Part shown: piece after piece, positions 1-5,805 of the stretch | Numbering within the stretch: the stretch's first letter is position 1 | Layout of the letters: every line of letters begins with the position of its first letter | DNA from: Fimbriimonadales bacterium | GTDB lineage: Bacteria; Armatimonadota; Fimbriimonadia; Fimbriimonadales; GBS-DC | DNA length: 7,643 nucleotides | Direction: 5' to 3' | Assembly: GCA_026416065.1 (NCBI GenBank) | Contig: JAOAFW010000274.1 | Coordinates: 1 to 7,643, forward strand | The notes under the pieces: generated by a model | What the model was told of the DNA's origin: nothing | The model's database searches: none | What the model saw: the letters and a program-made list of their open reading frames with translations, nothing else | Program-made: the position numbers and the translations under genes

Positions 1-200
1 TGCATCGCCGCCGTGCAGGAGTTCACAGCGACGGCGTGCTGCGCCCCTGTGTAGGCGCAAAACTCCTGCTCAAACTGGCGAGCGCGTTGCCCGGTGGTGA
101 GCCAGCCGCTGCGCAGCACCTCCAGCACGGCTTGCTCTTCCATCTCGTCTAACGAGGGCAGGGCATACGGTAAGAACTCAGTTCTGGGCTGGAATCTCAC
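1..200 (-). CDS. DegT/DnrJ/EryC1/StrS-family sugar aminotransferase, N-terminal part (cut by left window edge)
   Basis: This is the first 66 codons of a PLP-dependent nucleotide-sugar aminotransferase; the rest lies beyond the left edge. Family members transfer an amino group, usually from glutamate, to a keto-sugar nucleotide in the cytoplasm. The start is GTG at 200..198, overlapping the TGA of the methyltransferase (GTGA) and preceded by a strong AAGGAGG six bases upstream. The translation shows the family's N-terminal signature: a FLPYALPS segment near residues 9-16, the hallmark RSGWLTTG at about 31-38, then AYTGAQHAVAVNSCTAAM to the edge, where the SCTA stretch is part of the PLP-phosphate pocket. 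The FLP...SGW(L/I)TTG opening resembles ArnB/PglE-type 4-aminotransferases as well as many uncharacterised O-antigen enzymes, so the substrate cannot be set. The first 180 bases are about 64% GC, well above the interior genes. The gene appears intact as far as it can be read. Confidence 0.92.
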   Translation of the reverse strand, partial: MRFQPRTEFLPYALPSLDEMEEQAVLEVLRSGWLTTGQRARQFEQEFCAYTGAQHAVAVNSCTAAM

Positions 201-898
201 AGATCGCCTCCTTTGTAAATCAGCCCGATGTAATGGGTGCAAAGCATGGGTAGCGACTCCAGAACCCAGCAAAGCGGCCAGCTAATCTGTGCAAGGCGAC
301 GGGCTACTGGTGGTGCCAAGGTTGTTCGACGAAGCCGATAGCGGCAGTTGGGGAACAGGGAGTGTATCTGGCGCAAGGGGATGCCCCGGGTATCAGAATT
401 GGTAGGATTGAGCCAGAAATCGTACCACAAAATGGCTCCGCCGGGACGCAGTACACGCAGGGTCTCCGAAGCGACTTGTCGCTGCAGCGCGTCGTCTAAA
501 ATCGAACTCACCACTGTAAACATCAGTGCTAAATCCCATGAACTATTGGGAAAAGGGAGATCGCCTGCATCGCCTACAAGGAACTGAATATTGGGGCTTA
601 ACTGACGGGCACGCTCAATTCGGGATTCTAACAGGTCTACCCCACAGAGTTTGTCTGGACTTGCACCCCAAAGTACAAGACGGCGCAACATGTTCCCGTC
701 GCCGCACCCTACATCCAGTATCTCCAGCTGATGTAGGGCGCGCGCTCCGAGAAATTCACGCAGCATCGCCAGAACTCGCCGGTCACGCGACACCGAAAGA
801 AAGAACGCGCCAGGGCTCAGCGGGTCGTAGAGCGATTTTTTCAATGCTTCACGCTCCGCATATATGGCGCGGAGTCGCTCCTGTTCCGATGGGCTCAT
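197..898 (-). CDS. Class I SAM-dependent methyltransferase, probably acting on the glycan
   Basis: Predicted 233-residue cytoplasmic methyltransferase with a Rossmann-like SAM fold (Methyltransf_11/25 type). Visible motifs are the glycine-rich SAM loop ILDVGCGDGN at residues 60-69, the acidic end of strand 2 in GVDLLESRI (86-94), GDAGDLPFPNSSWDLAL (109-125) covering the adenine-binding and post-strand-4 region, and LRVLRPGG at 147-154. A longer in-frame ORF extends upstream to 1123, but ATG 898 is chosen: it has AGGAGG six bases upstream, makes an ATGA overlap with the preceding glycosyltransferase, and the extra N-terminal residues look like out-of-frame translation of that gene. The C-terminal tail ending near THYIGLIYKG resembles methyltransferases found in O-antigen clusters. 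O-methylation of a sugar, possibly a chain-terminating cap, is inferred from the neighbours; the acceptor is unknown. Small-molecule or quinone methylation is possible but less likely here. Confidence 0.9.
   Translation of the reverse strand: MSPSEQERLRAIYAEREALKKSLYDPLSPGAFFLSVSRDRRVLAMLREFLGARALHQLEILDVGCGDGNMLRRLVLWGASPDKLCGVDLLESRIERARQLSPNIQFLVGDAGDLPFPNSSWDLALMFTVVSSILDDALQRQVASETLRVLRPGGAILWYDFWLNPTNSDTRGIPLRQIHSLFPNCRYRLRRTTLAPPVARRLAQISWPLCWVLESLPMLCTHYIGLIYKGGDL
201..213 (-). promoter_or_regulatory. Ribosome binding site of the left aminotransferase gene
   Basis: AAGGAGG at 213..207, six bases before GTG 200, inside the last codons of the methyltransferase gene. It is the strongest Shine-Dalgarno in the window and compensates for the GTG start, which has no upstream ATG in this frame that fits the family. 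Confidence 0.88.
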
Positions 899-2148
899 TC
901 GGAACCTCCTGTGACGGATAAGTTTACCTGGGTGGACGGACAGGACGCCACCTCCGCAAGTAGTTGTTCTAATCGTTGCCCTACGACAGTGTCGGAGTAG
1001 TGCTGTTCTACATAGCAACGTCCGCGGAGCCCCATCGCGTAACGTTCCTCGATTGTCATGGCGGCAATCTTCTGAACTGCTCCAGCGATTGAGGCAGCCT
1101 CCACCTTCGTGACGATACCGCATCCGGCGGACTCGACCGGGTTGTCGGGAATATGTCCTGCAAAAATCACGGGGCGAGCTAAAGCCATATAGTCATACAG
1201 CTTATTAGGGCTCATTCCCCACTGAAACAGGGCAGCTTCCTTCGATACAAAGCCGAAGGCATGAGCGTGCACCATCTGGGTCAAAAGCTCTGCCTTGGAG
1301 ACAGGGGGAGTAAAAAGGACGGAACGCAACCCCAGTCGTTGTACTTCTTGCTGTAGAGCCTCTCGCTGAATTCCATCACCAACAACTCGCAGGCGCACCT
1401 TCGAACCTGTCCCTTCCAAAAGAGCGAACGCCTCGATTAAGAACTCGACCCCGTTGGCAACGCCGATTGTGCCTGTGTACATTACTTCAAAGACCTCGCT
1501 TGAGGGCGGCGGCGTTGGCGGCGGTGCCAAATCTAACTTGATGAAGTTGGGTAGCCACACCACCTTAGAGGGGGCAACGCCGTAGCGTTTCAGGTACTCT
1601 CCCACACGCGAGGGCAGTACGATAACGCGTTGCGCCCTATGGCAGAGGGTGCGCTCCAACGAGCGCAACACGGGAACAACCGGGTGATGCGGGCTAACCG
1701 TTCTGAGATCAATCAGCGACTGGGGCCAAAGGTCGCGAATCTCGAAAAGGAAGGGAACTCTAAGGCGTCTTGCTATGCGTTCCGCTGCCCAGGCGCCAAA
1801 GGGATGGGGTGATGAACCGACAATCACATCGGGCAGAAACGGCATCTGTGCCAAAGGTAACCGAAGCAACCGCAAAGTGAACACTAAACTGTTACGCAGT
1901 CGCGAGAGACCGTTATCACGATAAGTCGGAGCGTCAATCCAGGCGAAGGGAACGCCTTGGATTGCTTGAATCCCACTGCGTCCTGCAAGCCGTCGGCGTG
2001 TGAGGTAATGTACTGGGGAAGCAATAACTAACGCCTGATGCCCACGCTGGATCAGGTAGCTTGATAATCCGTAGTGGCGGGTCGTCCCTGCCTCATCGGG
2101 AGGCAGAGCGTATGGATTCACAAACCAGACCCGAAGGCACTTGCTCAT
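895..2148 (-). CDS. GT4-family glycosyltransferase, WbuB-like
   Basis: Predicted 417-residue GT-B glycosyltransferase transferring a nucleotide-activated sugar to the lipid-linked repeat unit at the cytoplasmic face. The N-terminal acceptor domain (about 1-205) opens with VWFVNPYALPPDEAGTTRHY and carries FEIRDLWPQSL at 135-145, a stretch typical of WbuB (FucNAc transferase)-like proteins. A proline-rich linker (PPPTPPP, 209-215) leads to the donor domain with YTGTIG (224-229), VVGDG (255-259) and SPNKLYDYMALARPVI (313-328). The canonical EX7E is not kept: the positions are G311 and D319, as I would expect for this subfamily. ATG 2148 is chosen because it overlaps the epimerase stop as ATGA and opens directly into the domain; the in-frame extension to 2313 is antifamily sequence inside the epimerase gene. 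No clear Shine-Dalgarno precedes it, suggesting translational coupling. The sugar transferred cannot be read from sequence. Confidence 0.93.
   Translation of the reverse strand: MSKCLRVWFVNPYALPPDEAGTTRHYGLSSYLIQRGHQALVIASPVHYLTRRRLAGRSGIQAIQGVPFAWIDAPTYRDNGLSRLRNSLVFTLRLLRLPLAQMPFLPDVIVGSSPHPFGAWAAERIARRLRVPFLFEIRDLWPQSLIDLRTVSPHHPVVPVLRSLERTLCHRAQRVIVLPSRVGEYLKRYGVAPSKVVWLPNFIKLDLAPPPTPPPSSEVFEVMYTGTIGVANGVEFLIEAFALLEGTGSKVRLRVVGDGIQREALQQEVQRLGLRSVLFTPPVSKAELLTQMVHAHAFGFVSKEAALFQWGMSPNKLYDYMALARPVIFAGHIPDNPVESAGCGIVTKVEAASIAGAVQKIAAMTIEERYAMGLRGRCYVEQHYSDTVVGQRLEQLLAEVASCPSTQVNLSVTGGSE
899..910 (-). promoter_or_regulatory. Ribosome binding site of the methyltransferase gene
   Basis: A full AGGAGG at 910..905, six bases before ATG 898 and within the 3' end of the WbuB-like glycosyltransferase gene. 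It decides against the longer in-frame ORF that extends upstream to 1123. Confidence 0.85.
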
Positions 2149-3236
2149 CGTTTGCTCAAGTAGTCGGCAATTCGTTGCGCGGCGTCGCCTACACCGTAGA
2201 TGTTTCCTTCTCTCCCAGAAGTTCCCTGCACAGCTAAAACCGTTTCCACGATGCTGTCGATGGAGATGGGCGGCGCCAGACGGTTCCAGCCGAGTTCCAC
2301 CAGCTCCACCCACTCTGTCTCCTCACGCACAGTTACGCAGGGCACACGATAGAAAAATGCTTCTTTCTGCACGCCTCCAGAATCGGTGATTATTACCGCC
2401 GCATGGCTTTCCAGTTGTACCATGTCTAAATAGCCCACGGGGTCGATGAAGCTAAGCCCATCGGGGTCGCCAACAGCGATTCCGAAGCTCTGCAGCCGCT
2501 GGCGTGTGCGCGGATGCAACGGCACAACAACAGGAGCATGGTGTGATAGTTGCGCCAGCGCATCGAGTATCACTCTTAATCGCTCGGGGGCGTCGGTATT
2601 CTCAGCTCGATGGATGGTAGCGAGAATGTAGCCCCCCGGGGACAGGCGCAACCGCTCCAAAATCGTACTTTTTTGGCGCGCCTTTTCAGCGTAGTGCAGG
2701 GCAGCATCGTACATCACATCACCTACCAGCGCAATATGCTTGGCAGGGATGCCTTCGCGCTGTAGGTTCTTCATGGCAGTTTCAGTGGGCGCAAAAAGGA
2801 GTGTGGAGAGATGGTCTGTAAGAACCCGGTTAATCTCTTCTGGCATGCGGCGGTTGAAGGAGCGTAGACCTGCTTCCACATGCGCCACTGGAAGGTGCAT
2901 CTTCGCCGCCGCCAGCGCGCCCGCTAAAGTGGAGTTGGTATCACCATAGACCAGAACCCAATCGGGCTGTATCTCCACCAGCACTTTCTCGATGGCTTCC
3001 AGCATTCGCCCTGTCTGTTCTCCGTGGGTACCCGAACCAATGCCCAACCAATAATCGGGCGCTGGTAGCTCCAGTTCTTCGAAAAATACTTCATTCATTG
3101 CAAAATCGTAGTGTTGTCCTGTGTGAATGATCACCTCCCGCACGGTAGGGCGCGCACGAAGAGCGCGGGAGACGACCGACGCTTTAATGAACTGGGGACG
3201 TGCCCCTACAATCGTCGCTATCGTTTTCATGTTCAT
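2145..3236 (-). CDS. wecB: Non-hydrolysing UDP-N-acetylglucosamine 2-epimerase family (WecB/WbpI type)
   Basis: A 363-residue cytoplasmic nucleotide-sugar C2 epimerase, the normal length for the family. E. coli WecB interconverts UDP-GlcNAc and UDP-ManNAc through a 2-acetamidoglucal intermediate. Visible motifs are GARPQFIKAS (11-20), HTGQHYD (38-44), VYGDTNSTLAGALAA (96-110) with D99, HVEAGLRS (119-126) with E121, MPEEINR (131-137) with E133 and R137, ATIHRAEN (206-213) with H209, and ITDSGGVQKEAFF (283-295). D99, E121, E133, R137 and H209 line up with E. coli WecB D95, E117, E131, R135 and H213, so the active site looks complete. GARPQ in place of GTRPE, and REETEWVELVELGWNRL at 304-320, fit the WbpI/WlbD subgroup, which acts on UDP-2,3-diacetamido-2,3-dideoxy-glucuronic acid; that substrate is inference. 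ATG 3236 overlaps the upstream stop (ATGA); a second ATG two codons in (3230) is an alternative. No good Shine-Dalgarno is visible. Confidence 0.95.
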   Translation of the reverse strand: MNMKTIATIVGARPQFIKASVVSRALRARPTVREVIIHTGQHYDFAMNEVFFEELELPAPDYWLGIGSGTHGEQTGRMLEAIEKVLVEIQPDWVLVYGDTNSTLAGALAAAKMHLPVAHVEAGLRSFNRRMPEEINRVLTDHLSTLLFAPTETAMKNLQREGIPAKHIALVGDVMYDAALHYAEKARQKSTILERLRLSPGGYILATIHRAENTDAPERLRVILDALAQLSHHAPVVVPLHPRTRQRLQSFGIAVGDPDGLSFIDPVGYLDMVQLESHAAVIITDSGGVQKEAFFYRVPCVTVREETEWVELVELGWNRLAPPISIDSIVETVLAVQGTSGREGNIYGVGDAAQRIADYLSKR

Positions 3237-4354
3237 AGTGATTCGATTAATTGTTCGTAAAGCGCCAGCAGTTTAGCCGACTCTGCTTCCCAATTATACC
3301 GTTCAACAACCTGAAGTCGCCCTCGCCGCCCCATCTGCTCTGCGTCTTGGGGGTGAGTTAGCATCCACTCAATGGCTTGAGCGATTGAGTGTGCATTCAG
3401 TGGGTCTACGGTTATGCCGCAGGGTGGTGAGCCGATGAGCGCTTGCCAGTGGGGAAAGTTGGAAGCAATTACAGGCAGTCCTGCCGCCATGTACTCGAAC
3501 AGTTTATTGGGCTGCGCCTCAATGTGGTTGGGGGATGGGTGGAATACCACGATTCCTGCTCTTGCTTGTCCCAACAGGCTGGCGACTTCAGCACGGGTTT
3601 GCTGACCTAAAAATCGGACACGACGCCAACCTGCCATGGACGCCAGTTCTTGCTCCAACGAAGAGGGGCTAAACGAGCCTGCTATGACCAGAACCGCCTC
3701 AGATGTGTTGTTCACATACTCCATCGCCTGCACCATTTCTCGTGCGCCCCTAATCGTGGTAAGCCCTCCTACATAGGCGATTAGGGGCGGGCGACAGGCG
3801 TAGGGCGTCGGCTCGGGCGTTATCAGTTCGTCTTGGAACGGGAAATTCTGAACGACGACGGTTTTTTCGGGGGGGAACCGCTTGGCGATAGACGGGGTGG
3901 CTGCAACAATGGCGTCAAGGTGTTGCGCCGCTTTTTGTTCCGCCCATCCCGATAGCCGAGCGACAAAACGTCTGCTCCAGTAGGGCAACCAGTCTTTGGT
4001 CAATATCTGTTGCGGGACATTTTCGTGAACATCATAGATGACCTTCGCGCCACCCTGCTTGAGAAGCATGCCCACGAAAATCAGTTCAGGGTCATGAAAG
4101 TGGTATACCGAAGCTCCGAGCCGGCGTGCATAACGATAGATGCGCCCAGTCGCCCCAACGATGCGCGCCAAGCGCGTACGCGCAGAGCCGACGCCTATAG
4201 TGTGGATGTCCGCGCTTCCTAATCCTTTAGGAGCTTCTCTCACAACGAGATACACCTCATACCCACGCTTAGCTAAACTCAAGCACTCACGGTAGTAGAT
4301 TCGCACATCGTTCCACGAGTGTACTGAGGAGAGGTGAGCGACTCGCGTTTTCAT
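3233..4354 (-). CDS. GT4-family glycosyltransferase (HFHDPEL / YDVHE type)
   Basis: Predicted 373-residue retaining GT-B glycosyltransferase, acting at the cytoplasmic side of the membrane on the growing lipid-linked oligosaccharide. The N-terminal domain begins HLSSVHSWNDVRIYYRECLSLA (7-28), then YHFHDPELI (84-92) and VIYDVHENVPQQIL (105-118), a combination shared by a well-populated group of polysaccharide-cluster GT4 enzymes. The donor domain starts near IAYVGGLTTIRG (192-203), with VIAGSF (223-228) and the nucleotide-sugar phosphate region EAQPNKLFEYMAAGLPVIAS (279-298), where E279 and E287 give an intact EX7E motif. The start ATG 4354 overlaps the polymerase TGA as ATGA and has AGGGGA six bases upstream, a good ribosome binding site. 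No transmembrane segment is evident. Donor and linkage are unknown. It differs clearly from the WbuB-like enzyme in the same cluster, so the two probably add different sugars rather than being duplicates. Confidence 0.93.
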   Translation of the reverse strand: MKTRVAHLSSVHSWNDVRIYYRECLSLAKRGYEVYLVVREAPKGLGSADIHTIGVGSARTRLARIVGATGRIYRYARRLGASVYHFHDPELIFVGMLLKQGGAKVIYDVHENVPQQILTKDWLPYWSRRFVARLSGWAEQKAAQHLDAIVAATPSIAKRFPPEKTVVVQNFPFQDELITPEPTPYACRPPLIAYVGGLTTIRGAREMVQAMEYVNNTSEAVLVIAGSFSPSSLEQELASMAGWRRVRFLGQQTRAEVASLLGQARAGIVVFHPSPNHIEAQPNKLFEYMAAGLPVIASNFPHWQALIGSPPCGITVDPLNAHSIAQAIEWMLTHPQDAEQMGRRGRLQVVERYNWEAESAKLLALYEQLIESL

Positions 4355-5754
4355 TTTCGTTCCCCTGATTTTGCAAAGAGCCAGATGAAGAAAGTCATGG
4401 TAATTAAACCATGCGTAACCAATGAAGTCGTCAACGAACTGTTTACCAGAGCGATTCCCGGCACAGCAAAGGCAGTAATGGCAAACCGTTCTTTCCCTCG
4501 GCTCACACTATCCACCATCCACAAAAAGATAGCGGCGACAAAAGCTACAACTGCCACGCCGGGCGCGCCAAGATTGGCGATCCCTTCACCCAGAAAATTA
4601 ACATTTGCACTGGTTTCTGAATTGCCGAAATAATACTTTCCGATAACAAAAGCGGGCGAAGAAAAATAGGGGTTATCGAGAAAGAGCCTTAAGAAGCTAT
4701 GACTCCATATGAAAGGTTCATTTGATTGAAAAAAATCATAATAGGTCGCAGTTAGCAAGCCAGGGGTTATAATTGTACGTCGCAATACCAACGAGGAAAT
4801 CAATGGGTTAGCGAAGAGTTGATCGATCGTAATTCCGATGAGGATAGTCGCAATAACCGAAACCACAAACGTCCTATAATCAGCGCGATACCTGAGCATG
4901 AGCCATATGAACAGGATTAGCAGCAGCGACAACAAAGTGGATTTCGTGCCGTCGAAAGAGAAGACCAATATTTGTGCACATGCGCCGCATAGCACGAGAA
5001 GCCAACGGGAGTAGGTCAGTCCATAAGCTATCAGTATCGGAGCGAATACGTTTCCTGTGAATCGGAGGGCATAGCCTGTAGCAGCGCCCCACTCACGAGC
5101 CTCCAGCCGAAGGTCGTAGATATCGGATGCGAACAGAAACAGGGGAGGCGGACGCAAACCGAACGACGCGATCAAGTAGCCTACGCATAGCCCCCCGCTC
5201 GCGCAGAGCAACAGCCACCATCCACGATGCGATACCTGTAATCTGCGCACTTTCAAAGGGGGCATAGCGCCGATCAGAGCGAGCAGCAACAACCCAAACA
5301 CTAACCACAACGCTAACCCCAACAGTCTTGGAAAGGAAAGGCTACTTCCCACAGCAGAGACTACCAAAGCTGGGACATACACAAAGGTTGCTGTGTAGAA
5401 CATCACCAAATCGGAAGGTTTCGCAAGATGAACGCGCATGAATAGTCCGGGTAGTATTACAAGGCAGTAGATGACCGCCATCTCCAGAGAGGGACGGGAA
5501 AAAGTGTAATAGCCTAAGTAGTTGAAGGAGGGTACCACTATCGCAACATACCCCCAGTGCAAGAGACCGGCGTAGACAAGTAGAAGAGAGCACACGAACG
5601 CCCTTTGAGCAATTGCGCTCGGCGTCATTGCAAGGGGAAGGCGCCTCTCGATAACCCTATGTAGAACACTATCAGTCCAAGCAGCCTGTTTCGAGGTGAG
5701 GGCAAGTGGGTAGGCGCGCCTTGGGGCAATCCTGACATCTGTCAACCGACGCAT
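4351..5754 (-). CDS. wzy: Wzy-type oligosaccharide repeat-unit polymerase (integral membrane)
   Basis: Predicted 467-residue inner-membrane protein that would join lipid-linked repeat units on the periplasmic side. Wzy proteins share little sequence, so the call rests on topology, motifs and its place next to the flippase. Hydrophobic segments lie near residues 52-75, 88-106, 117-137, 141-163, 178-200, 233-250, 251-268, 273-288, 296-315, 395-417, 424-440 and 446-460, about 11-12 in all. Two long polar loops, 201-232 (FASDIYDLRLEAREWG) and 316-394 (with R325, R326 and NFLGEGIANLG at 386-396), are candidates for the outer catalytic loops; the FDGTKST segment (267-273) is also typical of these polymerases. 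ATG 5754 is preferred because GAGGG lies six bases upstream. TTG 5805 directly after the flippase stop would add 17 residues; GTG 5772 is another option. The 3' half is strikingly AT-rich (about 38% GC over 4621-4800). An O-antigen ligase is the main alternative. Confidence 0.82.
   Translation of the reverse strand: MRRLTDVRIAPRRAYPLALTSKQAAWTDSVLHRVIERRLPLAMTPSAIAQRAFVCSLLLVYAGLLHWGYVAIVVPSFNYLGYYTFSRPSLEMAVIYCLVILPGLFMRVHLAKPSDLVMFYTATFVYVPALVVSAVGSSLSFPRLLGLALWLVFGLLLLALIGAMPPLKVRRLQVSHRGWWLLLCASGGLCVGYLIASFGLRPPPLFLFASDIYDLRLEAREWGAATGYALRFTGNVFAPILIAYGLTYSRWLLVLCGACAQILVFSFDGTKSTLLSLLLILFIWLMLRYRADYRTFVVSVIATILIGITIDQLFANPLISSLVLRRTIITPGLLTATYYDFFQSNEPFIWSHSFLRLFLDNPYFSSPAFVIGKYYFGNSETSANVNFLGEGIANLGAPGVAVVAFVAAIFLWMVDSVSRGKERFAITAFAVPGIALVNSSLTTSLVTHGLITMTFFIWLFAKSGERK
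4355..4366 (-). promoter_or_regulatory. Ribosome binding site of the GT4 gene starting at 4354
   Basis: AGGGGA at 4366..4361 sits six bases before ATG 4354, inside the last codons of the polymerase gene. It supports the ATGA overlap as the true start and suggests this gene can be initiated independently as well as by coupling. Confidence 0.65.
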
Positions 5755-5765
5755 ACGGCACCCTC
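5755..5765 (-). promoter_or_regulatory. Ribosome binding site deciding the polymerase start
   Basis: GAGGG at 5765..5761 lies six bases before ATG 5754. The methyltransferase, GT4 4354 and left aminotransferase genes all show the same six-base spacing, which favours this ATG over the TTG at 5805, where GGGAG is only three bases away, and over GTG 5772, where AGGA abuts the start. Confidence 0.65.
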
Positions 5766-5805
5766 GAATCACTCCTGATACAGTGTTGACAAGGTTATAA
5801 GCCAA
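5755..5805 (-). other. 51-nt flippase-polymerase spacer
   Basis: This is the only true intergenic gap in the window. It follows the flippase TAG directly. It could be coding if the polymerase starts at TTG 5805 or GTG 5772, since the frame is open throughout. On the minus strand it holds TATAAC and, closer to the polymerase, AGGAG and GAGGG. The AGGAG at 5776-5772 partly sits in the loop of a weak four-base CACT/AGTG stem. I see no convincing -35/-10 pair and no terminator-like stem with a T run. Confidence 0.5.

Noticed and set aside
526..921. Plus-strand 131-residue open frame antisense to the methyltransferase
   Set aside because: No ribosome binding site or domain, and it lies wholly within the antisense of a clear methyltransferase.
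197..1123. Extended 308-residue form of the methyltransferase
   Set aside because: The extra N-terminus overlaps the glycosyltransferase gene out of frame, while ATG 898 has an ideal AGGAGG.
895..2313. Extended 472-residue form of the WbuB-like glycosyltransferase
   Set aside because: The first 55 residues are arginine-rich, low-sense translation of the epimerase gene in another frame. The family start fits ATG 2148.
5786..5803. TTGACA followed by TTATAA on the plus strand as a promoter
   Set aside because: The two boxes are only three bases apart and no -10-like sequence sits at 16-18 bases. It would also drive transcription against every gene here.
5755..5805. Internal promoter or attenuator in the flippase-polymerase spacer
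   Set aside because: TATAAC is present but lacks a matching -35 box, and the CACT/AGTG stem is only four base pairs with no T run.
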